From: an uncultured Burkholderiaceae bacterium | GTDB lineage: Bacteria > Pseudomonadota > Gammaproteobacteria > Burkholderiales > Burkholderiaceae | Reading direction: 5' to 3' | Length of the DNA stretch: 64,000 nucleotides | Assembly (NCBI GenBank): GCA_937871985.1 | Contig: CALMPB010000217.1 | Coordinates: 15,362 to 79,361 of the forward strand | In this document: one piece after another, positions 10,328-19,905 of the stretch | How the letters are laid out: every line of letters starts with the position of its first letter | Position numbering within the stretch: the stretch's first letter is position 1 | Translations under genes and position numbers: made by a program | Notes under the pieces: generated by a model | What the model was told of the DNA's origin: nothing | Seen by the model: only the letters and a program-made list of their open reading frames with translations | The model's database searches: none

Positions 10328-11041
10328 TCAGGCGGCAGCCCCATCTGCCCGCCACACGCAGGGCTCGCCCGCGGCCTTGTCCAGGTCGTCCAGGTATTGC
10401 TCGTGAGCCTGGGTTTCGTCGGGCGACGCCGCCACTACGCGCAGCCGCGAAACATCGAAAGCCTCCTGGCTTGAACCTTGGCTGACGTTCGAAACCTGAT
10501 CGTCGAAGTCCATGATCAGCGCATCCTGCCCGCGCGTCATGGCCAGCCATACTTCGGCCAGCAGTTCCGAGTCGAGCAAGGCGCCGTGCAAGGTTCGGTG
10601 CGCGTTGGAGATGCCATAGCGCTCGCACAAAGCGTCCAGAGAGTTGCGCTTGCCAGGGTGCAGTTCGCGCGCAAACAGCAGCGAGTCGGTGATCTTGCCG
10701 CACAAAGTGCCGAAAAGCGGCTTGCCGGCGCGCGCCAGTTCCGAATCCAGGAATTTTTTATCGAACGCCGCGTTGTGGATGATGACTTCCGCGCCCTGCA
10801 CGTATTCAATGATTTGGTCAGCCACATCTTCAAAACGGGGATGGCCAGCCAGGAAATCGGTGGTCAGGCCGTGGATGGCCAGCGCCTCGGGATCGCTGTC
10901 GCGGTCGGGGTTCAGGTACAAATGCAGATGCCTGCCCGTCAGCGCGCGATTGATCATTTCAACGCAGGCCACTTCGACGATGCGGTGCCCCTGGATGGGA
11001 TCCAGGCCCGTGGTTTCGGTATCGAGAATAATTTGACGCAT
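10328..11041 (-). CDS. dnaQ: DNA polymerase III epsilon subunit (3'-5' proofreading exonuclease)
   Basis: 237 residues, a typical DnaQ length. Exo I motif DTETTGLD lies at residues 7-14. Exo II lies in the IIHNAAFDKKFLD segment, and the HxAxxD-type Exo III motif is in the HGALLDSELLAEVW segment. The C-terminal 40-50 residues are the less conserved alpha-subunit binding tail. It removes misincorporated nucleotides during replication. It belongs to the conserved betaproteobacterial cluster with rnhA, a methyltransferase and gloB, here separated from rnhA by the RND pump genes. The gene converges with the histidine kinase gene; the 72 bp between them show no clear terminator. Confidence 0.97.
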   Translation of the reverse strand: MRQIILDTETTGLDPIQGHRIVEVACVEMINRALTGRHLHLYLNPDRDSDPEALAIHGLTTDFLAGHPRFEDVADQIIEYVQGAEVIIHNAAFDKKFLDSELARAGKPLFGTLCGKITDSLLFARELHPGKRNSLDALCERYGISNAHRTLHGALLDSELLAEVWLAMTRGQDALIMDFDDQVSNVSQGSSQEAFDVSRLRVVAASPDETQAHEQYLDDLDKAAGEPCVWRADGAAA

Positions 11042-11071
11042 GTAATTCCTGTTAGGCGGCGGGCGACCGGG

Positions 11072-14000
11072 CTACTCCAGCGACTTGGGCCTGGCCTTGC
11101 CGGCAATCAAAGTATAAGCCACCGGCACCACGAACAGGGTAAGCAAGGTGCCGAAGCTCAGGCCGCCCACCAGCACCCAGCCTATCTGCTGGCGCGACTC
11201 GGCTCCAGCGCCCGCCGCAAAGGCCAGCGGCAGCGTGCCCAGCACCATGGCGCCTGTCGTCATGAGGATGGGCCGTAAACGCAATACGCAGGCCTGAACC
11301 ACAGCCTCCCGCATTTCCTTGCCCTCGGATCGAAGCTGCGTGGCGAACTCGACGATCAAGATGCCGTGCTTGGTGATAAGGCCCACCAAGGTGATCAAGC
11401 CGATCTGGCTGTAAATGGACAAGGTGCCGCCCGACAGCCACAACGCCAGCAAGGCGCCGGTCATGGACAAAGGCACCGAAAGCATGATGATGAGCGGATT
11501 GCGCCAGCTTTCGAACTGGGCCGCGAGCACCAAGTAGATAAAGGCCAGCGCCATGACGAAGACCAGGTAGATGCCGCCCGACGAGTCGCGGAACTCGCGC
11601 GACTGGCCGTCCAGATCGGTTTGCACCGTATGCGGCAGCACTTCGCGCGCCACGGTATCCATATGCTGCAGCACTTCTCCCAGGGCGTAGCCGGGGGCCA
11701 CCGAGGCGCGCACCTTCACCGCCCGTAAGCGGTTGAAGTGATTCAGCGATTGCGGCGATACGCTTTCCTCCACGGTCAGGAAATTGGACAACTGCACCAT
11801 GGCGCCGTTTCGGGTTCGGACGTAGATATCGTTGATATCGCCGGGATCGGAACGATCGAGCTTCTTGACCTGCACGATGACGTCGTACTGTTCGCCGCTG
11901 TCGCGGAAACGCGTTACCTGGCGTCCGCCCAGCATGGATTCCAGCGTGCGCCCCACGGTGCCCACGTCCACGCCCACGTCGGCCAGCTTGTCGCGGTTTA
12001 CCGCCACCTTCAGCTCCGGCGTGTTCAGGCGCAAATCGGTATCCACGTTCTGCAGGCCCGGGTAATCGCGCAGCTTGTCCAGGAAACGGCCGACCAGCTT
12101 GTCGATTTCCGGGTACGAGGACTGGCTCATGATGACGAACTCGATGGGCTTGGAGGTAGAACGCTGGCCCAGCGAGGGCGGGTTCGTCGGAAAGGCGCGC
12201 ACGCCCGGCAAGGCGGAAAACTTGGGCTGCAGCTCGCGCGCGATGCTTTGCTGCGAACGGTCGCGCTCGTCCCAGGGCTTGAGGCGCAGAATGGCGAAGC
12301 CTTCGGTCACGGTGGGAAAGCCCACGATGGACTGGTTGCCCATGGCCTCGGGGATATCGGCGTAGTAATCCTCGATGGTCTTGACGCTGCGCACGGTGTA
12401 ATCCAGCGTCGCGCCGTCCGGGGCGCTGACCACCCCGAACACCACACCCCGATCCTCCAGCGGCGCGAGCTCGCTCTTGACGATCTTGAACAGCACGACG
12501 CTGCCCAGCGCCACCGCCAGCCCCACGCCCAGCACCAGGGCGCGCCGGCCCAGCGCCCACAGCAGGGCCTGTTTGTATGCCCGCGTCATGCCTTCCAGCA
12601 TGTTTTCAATAAAGGTATACAGACGGCCATGACCGGACTGGTGCCGCAGCATGGTGGCGCACATCATGGGGGTAAGCGTCAGGGCGATGAACCCCGACAC
12701 CAGCACCGTCGCCGCCAGCGTCAGGGCGAACTCGATGAAGAGCCGCCCCGTGCGGCCCGTTGCAAAGGCCAGCGGCGCATACACGGCCACCAGGGTCAGC
12801 GTCATGGCGATCACCGCGAAGCCGATTTCCCGAGCTCCCAGGAAGGCCGCCTCGAGCCGCGTCTTGCCCTCTTCCAGGTGGCGGAAGATGTTTTCCAGCA
12901 CGACGATGGCGTCGTCCACCACCAGCCCGATGGCCAGCACCATGGCCAAAAGGGTCAGCGTGTTGACCGAGAATCCGAAGAAGTACATGATGCCGAACGC
13001 GCCGATCAGCGATACGGGAATCGTGACGATGGGAATCAGGCTGGCGCGCATATTGCGCAGGAAAAAGAAGATCACCAGCACCACCAGCACGATGGCCTCG
13101 CCGATGGTGTGATACACGGACTTGATCGACTCCAGAATGAAAATCGAGCTGTCGTAGGCGACGCTGAGCTTCATGCCCGGCGGCAGCGTTTCGTTGATGA
13201 GCTCGGTTTCGGCGGCCACTGCTTTGGAAAGATCCAGAGGGTTGGCGGTGGACTGCTTGGTAATGCCTATGTTCAAGCCTTCATGCCCATTGAAGCGCGA
13301 CAGCACACGTTCTTCGGCGGGGTCTATCCGCACGTCGGCCACGTCGCCCAGGCGCACCGAGTAATTCTTCACGTTCGCGACAATCACGTTGCGGAACTGC
13401 TCGATGGTTTGCAGGTCGGTGGACGACACCACCGAGAACTCACGGTCGGAAGACTCGATGCGGCCGGCCGGAATCAGCACGTTCTGCTGCCCCAGCGCGG
13501 TTTCCACGTCCTGCACTGTGAGGCTGTAGGCGGCCAGCTTGCTTCTATCGACATAGATGCGCATGGAAGGCTGGCGCTCGCCGTAGATGCGCACTTCCGC
13601 CGCGCCCGGCAGCACCGACAGGCGGGTCTTGACGTAGCGATTGATGTAGTCGGAAAGCTCCAGTGTGCTGAAGCTGCCGGGCTCGACCGCCATGAAGATG
13701 ACTGGGGTGGAGTCGGCCTCGACCTTGCTGATGATGGGTTCGTCGATTTCATCCGGCAGGTAGCGCCGCGCTCGCGACACCTTGTCGCGCACGTCGGCCG
13801 CCGCGGCATCCGGGTTGCGCGACAGATTGAACTTGATGGAAATGGAACTGCGTTCGGTGCGGCTGCCCGAGGTCATGACGTCCACGCCCTCGATGCCGGC
13901 CAGTTGGTCTTCCAGGGGCTTGGTGACCTGCGACTCGACCACCTCGGGCGACGCCCCCTTGTAGGTCGTGACCACCGACACCACCGGCTCGTCGATGGCG

Positions 14001-14113
14001 GGATACTCGCGCACGGTCAGCCGCTGGTACGAAATAAGCCCCACCAGCACGATGAGCAGGGACAGCACCGAGGCGAACACCGGGCGCTTGATGCAGACTT
14101 CGGAAAGTATCAT
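11072..14113 (-). CDS. RND efflux permease, HAE1/AcrB family
   Basis: 1013 residues. The N-terminus (SEVCIKRPVFASVLSLLIVL) is the classic first transmembrane segment of HAE1 proton-driven drug pumps. It is followed by the porter domain (YPAIDEPVVSV) and two six-helix membrane bundles. The proton-relay region around TM4 reads GLVVDDAIVVLENI, with the paired aspartates. It should assemble as an inner-membrane trimer with the adjacent adaptor and an outer-membrane channel; no channel gene is present here, so TolC/OprM-type proteins encoded elsewhere are presumably used. Its start is 15 bp after the adaptor stop, so the two form one operon. The substrate cannot be predicted from sequence. Confidence 0.95.
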   Translation of the reverse strand: MILSEVCIKRPVFASVLSLLIVLVGLISYQRLTVREYPAIDEPVVSVVTTYKGASPEVVESQVTKPLEDQLAGIEGVDVMTSGSRTERSSISIKFNLSRNPDAAAADVRDKVSRARRYLPDEIDEPIISKVEADSTPVIFMAVEPGSFSTLELSDYINRYVKTRLSVLPGAAEVRIYGERQPSMRIYVDRSKLAAYSLTVQDVETALGQQNVLIPAGRIESSDREFSVVSSTDLQTIEQFRNVIVANVKNYSVRLGDVADVRIDPAEERVLSRFNGHEGLNIGITKQSTANPLDLSKAVAAETELINETLPPGMKLSVAYDSSIFILESIKSVYHTIGEAIVLVVLVIFFFLRNMRASLIPIVTIPVSLIGAFGIMYFFGFSVNTLTLLAMVLAIGLVVDDAIVVLENIFRHLEEGKTRLEAAFLGAREIGFAVIAMTLTLVAVYAPLAFATGRTGRLFIEFALTLAATVLVSGFIALTLTPMMCATMLRHQSGHGRLYTFIENMLEGMTRAYKQALLWALGRRALVLGVGLAVALGSVVLFKIVKSELAPLEDRGVVFGVVSAPDGATLDYTVRSVKTIEDYYADIPEAMGNQSIVGFPTVTEGFAILRLKPWDERDRSQQSIARELQPKFSALPGVRAFPTNPPSLGQRSTSKPIEFVIMSQSSYPEIDKLVGRFLDKLRDYPGLQNVDTDLRLNTPELKVAVNRDKLADVGVDVGTVGRTLESMLGGRQVTRFRDSGEQYDVIVQVKKLDRSDPGDINDIYVRTRNGAMVQLSNFLTVEESVSPQSLNHFNRLRAVKVRASVAPGYALGEVLQHMDTVAREVLPHTVQTDLDGQSREFRDSSGGIYLVFVMALAFIYLVLAAQFESWRNPLIIMLSVPLSMTGALLALWLSGGTLSIYSQIGLITLVGLITKHGILIVEFATQLRSEGKEMREAVVQACVLRLRPILMTTGAMVLGTLPLAFAAGAGAESRQQIGWVLVGGLSFGTLLTLFVVPVAYTLIAGKARPKSLE

Positions 14114-14128
14114 GGACGCGGCCCCGGA

Positions 14129-15241
14129 TCAGGAACTGGCCGCCGCAGCGGCCGGCACGACGCGCACCGCCGCGCCGTCGCTGATCTTCTGCACGCCCGC
14201 CACCACAACCTGATCGCCTTCGGCCAGGCCCGCCAGCACCTCGACCTTACCGTTGCGGCGCAACCCGATTTGCACCTGCCTGCGCTCCACCCGGCCTTGG
14301 TCCGCCCGGTACAGGTACACGTAGCGGGCTTCTTCCGAAGGCACCAGCGCCGCCTCGGGAATGACCAGCGCCTTGTCGTCGGCGAATTGCAACTGCACCC
14401 GCGCGAACAGGCCCGGGCGCAAGGCATCGTCGGCATTGGGCACGTCGGCCCGCAGCAAAATGGAGCGTCCGCCCACGTCGACCAGCGGGTTGATGGCGCC
14501 GACCTTGCCTTCGCGCTCGACGCCCGGCATGGCATCGAAGCGCAGCGTCAGCTTCTGCCCCGCCTGGATCTGGCCCAGATGATGCTCGGGAATCCGGAAA
14601 TCGACCTGCAGGGGATCGACGGACTCGATGGGCACCAGATCGGCGCCGGGGCTGACGTAATCGCCCACCGATACCTGGCGCAGGCCGATCAGGCCGTCGA
14701 AGGGCGCCACGATGGCGGTCTTGTCCAATTGGGCGCTGGCCAGCGCTACGGCGGCCTGCTGCACCTTGAGCTGGCTGGCGGCTTCGTCGCGCGCCTGCTT
14801 GCTGATGAACCCCTGGGCGCTTAGTTCCTGGGCACGCCGATGCTGGCTGGCGGCCAGACTCAAATTGGCCTGCGCCTGCTGCAACTGCGCCTTGGCAACG
14901 CTGTCGTCCAGGCGCACCAATACCTGTCCTTTGACGACTTTGCCGCCTTCCTTGAAGTTGATTTCGTCGATGCGGCCCGTGATTTCGGGGCGCAACACGA
15001 CGGAGTTCTGCGAACGCAACGTGCCGACGGCCGAAACGCCGCGCGGCAGCGGCACGGATTCGACCCCGGCAACCTCGACACTGGCGGCCGATTGCGCCGC
15101 CTGGCCACCGGCCGGCGCAACCGCCTTGGCCGCGGCCGGAGCCTGGCCCGCCTTGCTCCCCTGCAATACACGCACGCCCGCCGAGCCCAACACCACGCCC
15201 AGCACCAAGACTCCCGCAAGTCCCGCTGCATTTATTTTCAT
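14129..15241 (-). CDS. RND efflux periplasmic adaptor (membrane fusion protein)
   Basis: 370 residues. An N-terminal membrane anchor (about 6-28) is followed by a Gly/Ala/Pro-rich linker, a lipoyl/barrel-sandwich half (VLRPEITGRIDEINFKEGG), a hairpin of coiled coil (QLQQAQANLSLAASQHRRAQEL), the second lipoyl half (TAIVAPFDGLIGLRQVSVGDYV) and a beta-barrel region. This is the standard order of HlyD/AcrA-type adaptors. It is the first gene of a two-gene operon with the downstream RND permease and bridges the pump to an outer-membrane channel. No transcriptional regulator gene adjoins it. Confidence 0.94.
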   Translation of the reverse strand: MKINAAGLAGVLVLGVVLGSAGVRVLQGSKAGQAPAAAKAVAPAGGQAAQSAASVEVAGVESVPLPRGVSAVGTLRSQNSVVLRPEITGRIDEINFKEGGKVVKGQVLVRLDDSVAKAQLQQAQANLSLAASQHRRAQELSAQGFISKQARDEAASQLKVQQAAVALASAQLDKTAIVAPFDGLIGLRQVSVGDYVSPGADLVPIESVDPLQVDFRIPEHHLGQIQAGQKLTLRFDAMPGVEREGKVGAINPLVDVGGRSILLRADVPNADDALRPGLFARVQLQFADDKALVIPEAALVPSEEARYVYLYRADQGRVERRQVQIGLRRNGKVEVLAGLAEGDQVVVAGVQKISDGAAVRVVPAAAAASS

Positions 15242-15362
15242 GAAATCAATAGCTTGTTATGGGTTTATTGATAGTGGAAAAAGCCCCCCGCGTTTCGCCC
15301 GCGCAAAACGCAACAAACCATTTCCACCAAGCGTAGATAGTAGCGCATGCTGGGGAATTTTT

Positions 15363-15441
15363 GCCGCCGGGCCGCCCCAAGGCAAAAAGCGCCCCCTCGG
15401 GGGGCAGCGAGCCGCGCAGCGGCGTGGCGTGGGGGCTTTTT
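15363..15441. repeat. GC-rich intergenic element containing the rnhA terminator
   Basis: This stretch between rnhA and the efflux operon has the pattern GGGCCGCCCCAA ... GCCCCCTCGGGGGGC ... GCGCAGCGGCGTGGCG ... TGGGGGC. I recall near-identical elements scattered between genes in Bordetella/Achromobacter-type and other Burkholderiales genomes. Read on the minus strand, the hairpin at 15391-15405 (GCCCCC-CGA-GGGGGC) is followed by a T-run, so it can end rnhA transcription. Only this one copy is seen in the window. Confidence 0.6.
15383..15405 (-). terminator. Rho-independent terminator of rnhA
   Basis: On the minus strand a perfect 6-bp GC stem with a 3-nt loop is followed by GCTTTTTG, 44 bp after the rnhA stop codon. 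It is embedded in the GC-rich repeat element. Confidence 0.6.
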
Positions 15442-15448
15442 ATATCGG

Positions 15449-15916
15449 TCAGGCTTCGGGAGCGGCCTTGCGGCTTTGAGCCACCTCCACCCCCTGGTTC
15501 GCCAGCGCGTCGGCGCGCTCGTTGCCGGGATCCCCGGCGTGCCCCTTCACCCACTGCCAGCTTAAATCGTGCTTTCCCACCAATTCGTCCAGCATCTGCC
15601 ATAGATCGGCGTTCTTGACCGGCTTTTTATCCGCTGTGCGCCATCCGCGCCGCTTCCAGTTGGCGATCCATTCGGTCATGCCTTTTTGCACGTATTGGGA
15701 ATCGGTATGGACGACCACGGTGCAGCGGCGCTTCAAGGCGGCAAGCGCCTGGATGACCGCCATCAGTTCCATGCGGTTGTTGGTGGTATTGGGCTCGCCG
15801 CCGCACAGGGTTTTCTCGTGGGCGCCCTGCTTGAGCAACGCCCCCCATCCTCCCCAGCCGGGATTGCCCTTGCAGGCGCCATCGGTCCAGATATCCACCA
15901 CGTTTTCACGACTCAT
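15449..15916 (-). CDS. rnhA: Ribonuclease HI
   Basis: 155 residues from the chosen start. Motifs match RNase [14 protein letters not shown] (first catalytic Asp), [13 protein letters not shown] (Glu), TDSQYV (Asp) and [15 protein letters not shown] (His and last Asp). It degrades the RNA strand of RNA-DNA hybrids. A longer frame opens at 15946, but the ATG at 15916 is preceded by AAGGA six bases upstream and gives the canonical N-terminus. It is co-oriented with the upstream methyltransferase gene and belongs to the conserved gloB-methyltransferase-rnhA-dnaQ neighbourhood. Confidence 0.96.
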   Translation of the reverse strand: MSRENVVDIWTDGACKGNPGWGGWGALLKQGAHEKTLCGGEPNTTNNRMELMAVIQALAALKRRCTVVVHTDSQYVQKGMTEWIANWKRRGWRTADKKPVKNADLWQMLDELVGKHDLSWQWVKGHAGDPGNERADALANQGVEVAQSRKAAPEA

Positions 15917-16046
15917 TATTTTCCTTGCGGCTTCGCCCGCTTCCATTCCGCCGCCAGCCTACCCTGCGGCGCACTGCTTAACTTGATTTGACTTGCGCGT
16001 TGCCGCGGCCCGCCGCCCCGGCGGACGGCCTGGTTAGCCCGCTTGC

Positions 16047-16808
16047 CTAGACGCCCGAATGCCTGCCCGTGACCACCGTGCGCCTTCTGACGTGTTTCTT
16101 GACATGCTTCCATTCGGGACCCACCAGCCGTATGCACGCCACGCGCTTGATGGCCGACACCACATAAACCGAGCCGCATATGGGCCACCAGCGATCGCCC
16201 GCCGACTCCATGAACGACCAGCGCTGCAGCCATTTTTCGGTTTCGCACGGCGGCGCGTAGCACCCGAAATGCCCCCGGTCGACCTCGAACGACAGCAATT
16301 TGAACCAGTCTTTCAGGCGGCCCAGGGAGACCTGCATGTGGGCGGGGATGGGCATTATAGGATCCAGGCCCGGTATGCGTTCGCGCAGTCCCCACAGGCT
16401 CCAGGGATTGAAGCCCGAAATCACCACCCTGCCCTCGGGCATCAGAACCCGCTCGGCTTCGCGCAAAACCTGGTGCGGACTATTGGAACACTCCAGAACA
16501 TGGGGTAATATCAGCAAGTCGATGCTCTGGCCATCGAAGGGCAGGTTTTCCGGGTCGGCATAAAGCGCGACGCCGGGCTGCACGCAGCCCGCGTCGCTAT
16601 ACGAATGAGTACGGCCCTTGTAAGGAATCCTGTTTGCGTGCAGCAAGTCCCAGCCGGGCAGGCCAACCTGCATGGCATGGTACCCGAATGCATTGGCCAC
16701 CATCCCGTTTATTTTTTCCTGTTCCCATTGCTTGACGTACTGGCCGACGGGCGTGCTTAACCATTCGGCAAGTTCCACGGTAAGCGGCTGGCCCAACGAT
16801 TCAGACAC
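16047..16808 (-). CDS. Class I SAM-dependent methyltransferase (YafS-like)
   Basis: 253 residues from a GTG at 16808, preceded by AAGGAG at ideal spacing; the alternative TTG at 16835 would run into gloB. The methyltransferase core is partial but recognisable: acidic loop (ALYADPENLPFDGQSIDLLILPHVLE) and the post-motif helix (HQVLREAERVLMPEGRVVISGFNPWS). The glycine-rich motif I is degenerate. It is the conserved neighbour of rnhA in many proteobacteria (E. coli yafS is the analogue), divergently transcribed from gloB with only 29 bp between starts. The substrate is unknown. Confidence 0.85.
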   Translation of the reverse strand: MSESLGQPLTVELAEWLSTPVGQYVKQWEQEKINGMVANAFGYHAMQVGLPGWDLLHANRIPYKGRTHSYSDAGCVQPGVALYADPENLPFDGQSIDLLILPHVLECSNSPHQVLREAERVLMPEGRVVISGFNPWSLWGLRERIPGLDPIMPIPAHMQVSLGRLKDWFKLLSFEVDRGHFGCYAPPCETEKWLQRWSFMESAGDRWWPICGSVYVVSAIKRVACIRLVGPEWKHVKKHVRRRTVVTGRHSGV

Positions 16809-16837
16809 ATCGGCTCCTTGCAATATGGTTGGCAAAC

Positions 16838-17638
16838 ATGATTAACCCAGACTCTAGCCGCACCCAGCTTATCCCGGTTCCCGCATTCTCCGACAACTAC
16901 ATATGGTTGCTGTGCAAAGGCGGGCATGCGGTGGTGGTCGACCCGGGGACGTCCGAGCCCATCGAAAAGCTGCTCGGGCAATACCATTTAACCCTCGATG
17001 CCATTTTACTTACCCATCACCATCCCGACCATGTCGGCGGCGTCAAGGCCCTGAAGGCGCTGACCAACGCCAAGGTCTATGGCCCGCTGGGCGAAACCTT
17101 GCCCGCATGCGACGAGCGCCTCAAGGAAGACGACAATATCACACTTGAGAATCTCGGCCTAACTCTCTCGATCCTGGACATCCCTGGTCATACCGCCGGC
17201 CACATTGCCTATTTCGGCTACCTGGACACCGGCAAGCCCGTGGTGTTCTGTGGTGATACACTGTTTGCCGCAGGCTGCGGACGCCTATTTGAAGGCACCC
17301 CCGCCCAAATGGTCAATTCACTGGCAAAACTGAAGGTTTTGCCGCTGGAAACCCTGGTGTGCTGCGCGCACGAGTACACATTGGCCAATTTGCGCTGGGC
17401 GCTGCAGGTGGAACCCGGTAACGCTGCTTTGCAGCAACGCTGGCAGACCGCGCAGCGGCAACGCTCCGAAGGCCTGCCGACCCTGCCGTCCACCATCGGC
17501 CTGGAGCTTGAAACCAACCCGTTTTGCCGCCCATTGCAACAAAGTGTATCCGACGCGGCCGCCGCTCATGCGGGCGAGCCGTTAACTTCGGCTGTAGCCG
17601 TTTTTGCGAGCCTGCGCGAATGGAAGAACAATTTTTGA
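16838..17638 (+). CDS. gloB: Hydroxyacylglutathione hydrolase (glyoxalase II)
   Basis: 266 residues. Metallo-beta-lactamase fold with the binuclear metal motif THHHPDH (about residues 61-67), later His in PGHTAGH, Asp in CGDTLFAAGCGR and His in CCAHEYT. The C-terminal HAGH domain (ETNPFCRP) binds the glutathione thioester. It converts S-lactoylglutathione to lactate and glutathione in methylglyoxal detoxification. The ATG at 16838 is preferred to a TTG nine bases upstream; neither has a strong ribosome site. It is followed 17 bp later by mltD, a common gene pair. Confidence 0.96.
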   Translation: MINPDSSRTQLIPVPAFSDNYIWLLCKGGHAVVVDPGTSEPIEKLLGQYHLTLDAILLTHHHPDHVGGVKALKALTNAKVYGPLGETLPACDERLKEDDNITLENLGLTLSILDIPGHTAGHIAYFGYLDTGKPVVFCGDTLFAAGCGRLFEGTPAQMVNSLAKLKVLPLETLVCCAHEYTLANLRWALQVEPGNAALQQRWQTAQRQRSEGLPTLPSTIGLELETNPFCRPLQQSVSDAAAAHAGEPLTSAVAVFASLREWKNNF

Positions 17639-17654
17639 CACATCCACCTAGCCA

Positions 17655-19049
17655 ATGAACTGCCTACGACTCTTCATTCTGCTCATCGTGGCAGTCCTGG
17701 CCGGTTGCGCAAGCAACCAAACCAGCCAATACGCAAACAAAAAGGTCTATACCGCCGAGGAAACTTCGCGCACCATCGACCTCACCCACCCGCCCCGCGA
17801 CATGTGGGATCGCATCCGCCGCGGTTTCGCCATCCCCAACCTGCACAGCGACCTGGCCGACCAATGGACCGAGTACTACGCCTCCCACCCCGAGGCCGTC
17901 TACCGCATGAGCCAGCGGGCCAGCAAGTACCTGTATTTCATCGTCGACGAACTCGAGCGCCGGGGCATGCCCACCGAACTGGCCCTGCTGCCCTTCGTGG
18001 AAAGCGCCTACAACCCCACCGCCTATTCCAAATCCAACGCCTCGGGCCTTTGGCAGTTCATTCCCAGCACCGGCCTGCATTACAACCTGCAGCAGGACTC
18101 GTGGCGCGACCAGCGCCGCGACCCCATCGCCTCCACCCATGCCGCCCTGGACTACCTGAGCTATCTGTACGATTTCCAGGGCGATTGGTATCTGGCGCTG
18201 GCCTCTTATAACTGGGGCGAAGGCGCGGTCAAGCGCGCCCTCGACAAAAATGCCGATGCGGGGCTGCCCACCGACTACGCCTCCATCAGCATGCCCGACG
18301 AAACCCGCAACTACGTGCCCAAGTTGCAGGCCATAAAAAACATCGTCGCCAATCCCAAAAAATACGGCATCACCCTTCCCAGCGTCAGCAACACCCCTTA
18401 TTTCACCACCATCAAAAGAACACAATCCATCGACGTCGCCGTGGCCGCCCAACTGGCCGAAATGTCGGTGGAAGACTTCAAGGCGCTCAACGCCTCGTTC
18501 AACCGACCCGTCATCCTGGGCGAACACGAGCCCACGCTGCTGCTGCCCACCGACCGGGCCGATATTTTCAAGGCCAACCTCGAGGCCTACCAGGGCAAGC
18601 TCAGTTCGTGGCAGGCCTACCATGCGCGGCAGGGCGAATCGTATGCGGCCATTGCCAAAAAATACGGCATAAGCCTGGAGAATCTTAGAAAAATCAATGG
18701 TCTCAGCAGCAAGAAAACCAAGGCTGTCGCGCAAACCCTGCTGGTTCCGAACCTGGAAAATGGCGGCGGCATCCAACTGGCATCGCTGGAATACCCCTCC
18801 AACGACAATGCCGTGGCCGGCAAGCCCTCCATCAAGAAGGCATCGGTGCAGCGGCGCGGCAGAGACATCGTCGTCCAACGCAAGGTCAATGTCCGCACGC
18901 ATACCGTCCAGTCGGGCGACACGCTGTACTCGCTGGCCAAGCGCTACCACACCTCGGTCGACGAACTGCGCAAACTGAACAATCTTAAAAGCAACGGCCT
19001 GTCCCGTGGCAAGCAATTGCGCGTGCCGGGCACCAATATTCGCGGCTAG
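17655..19049 (+). CDS. mltD: Membrane-bound lytic murein transglycosylase D, LysM repeats
   Basis: 464 residues. A lipoprotein signal ends in LAGC (Cys18 region). The SLT domain (about 95-240) contains the catalytic Glu in LLPFVESAYNP and the SGLWQFIPSTG motif. Two C-terminal LysM domains follow: one near AYHARQGESYAAIAKKYGIS and one near HTVQSGDTLYSLAKRYHTSV. The enzyme cleaves glycan strands, forming 1,6-anhydromuramic acid ends, and is anchored in the outer membrane. Its position just after gloB is conserved in many Gram-negative bacteria. Confidence 0.95.
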   Translation: MNCLRLFILLIVAVLAGCASNQTSQYANKKVYTAEETSRTIDLTHPPRDMWDRIRRGFAIPNLHSDLADQWTEYYASHPEAVYRMSQRASKYLYFIVDELERRGMPTELALLPFVESAYNPTAYSKSNASGLWQFIPSTGLHYNLQQDSWRDQRRDPIASTHAALDYLSYLYDFQGDWYLALASYNWGEGAVKRALDKNADAGLPTDYASISMPDETRNYVPKLQAIKNIVANPKKYGITLPSVSNTPYFTTIKRTQSIDVAVAAQLAEMSVEDFKALNASFNRPVILGEHEPTLLLPTDRADIFKANLEAYQGKLSSWQAYHARQGESYAAIAKKYGISLENLRKINGLSSKKTKAVAQTLLVPNLENGGGIQLASLEYPSNDNAVAGKPSIKKASVQRRGRDIVVQRKVNVRTHTVQSGDTLYSLAKRYHTSVDELRKLNNLKSNGLSRGKQLRVPGTNIRG

Positions 19050-19088
19050 TCCAAGACCAGTCCGCAACCACTACAACAGGATTACAAA

Positions 19089-19868
19089 ATGGGTTTCTTA
19101 AACGGCAAGCGCATCCTGGTTACCGGCGTGCTGTCCAACCGCTCCATTGCCTACGGCATCGCCCAGGCCTGCCGCCAGCAAGGCGCCGAACTGGCGCTCA
19201 CCTATGTGGGCGAGCGCTTCAAAGAACGCGTCACCGAATTCGCCGCCGAACTGGGCAGCACCATCGTCCTGCCTTGCGATGTCGCTGAAGACACGCAAAT
19301 CGACGCCGCCATCGCCGAACTGCAATCGCACTGGGACGGCCTGGACGGACTGGTGCACTCCATCGGCTTCGCGCCGCGCGAAGCCATTGCCGGCGACTTC
19401 CTCGAAGGCCTGTCGCGCGAAGGCTTCCGCATTGCGCACGACATCTCGGCCTACAGCTTCCCGGCCCTGACCAAGGCCGCCCTGCCCTTGCTGAAGGGCC
19501 GCCAAAGCTCGGTGCTTACCCTTACCTACCTGGGCGCCGAAAAAGTGGTTCCCAACTACAACACCATGGGCCTGGCCAAGGCCTCGCTGGAAGCCAGCGT
19601 GCGCTACCTGGCCACCTCGCTGGGCCCCATGGGCATCCGCGCCAACGGCATTTCCGCGGGCCCCATCAAAACACTGGCCGCCAGCGGCATCAAGGACTTC
19701 AGCTCCATCCTCAAGTTCGTGGAATCCCACGCGCCGCTGCGCCGCAATGTCACCATCGAAGACGTGGGCAATGTCGCCGCCTTCCTGCTGTCCGACCTGG
19801 CGGCCGGCGTAACCGGCGAAATCACCCACGTGGACGCGGGCTTCTCCACCGTCGTTCCCGGCATGTGA
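19089..19868 (+). CDS. fabI: Enoyl-ACP reductase (NADH)
   Basis: 259 residues. SDR fold with the FabI-type nucleotide motif ([15 protein letters not shown]), VHSIGFAP and the Tyr/Lys pair in [22 protein letters not shown] (FabI Y-x6-K arrangement). The C-terminus [11 protein letters not shown] is typical. It catalyses the last step of each fatty-acid elongation cycle. A good AGGA ribosome site lies about nine bases before the ATG. Confidence 0.97.
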   Translation: MGFLNGKRILVTGVLSNRSIAYGIAQACRQQGAELALTYVGERFKERVTEFAAELGSTIVLPCDVAEDTQIDAAIAELQSHWDGLDGLVHSIGFAPREAIAGDFLEGLSREGFRIAHDISAYSFPALTKAALPLLKGRQSSVLTLTYLGAEKVVPNYNTMGLAKASLEASVRYLATSLGPMGIRANGISAGPIKTLAASGIKDFSSILKFVESHAPLRRNVTIEDVGNVAAFLLSDLAAGVTGEITHVDAGFSTVVPGM

Positions 19869-19872
19869 AGAA

Positions 19873-19892
19873 CTCCGGCCCAAGGGCCGGAG
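19873..19892. terminator. Hairpin between convergent fabI and GST genes
   Basis: CTCCGGCCC and GGGCCGGAG form a near-perfect stem just after the fabI stop. No long T-run follows, so termination strength is uncertain. Confidence 0.5.
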
Positions 19893-19905
19893 CTTCGGCG
19901 TGTGG

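Noticed and set aside
11738..14824. Plus-strand open frame of 1028 codons
   Set aside because: Antisense shadow of the RND permease and adaptor genes; His/Gln/Arg-rich with no domain.
17664..19067. Minus-strand open frame of 467 codons
   Set aside because: Antisense of mltD, whose lipobox, SLT and LysM motifs are unambiguous.
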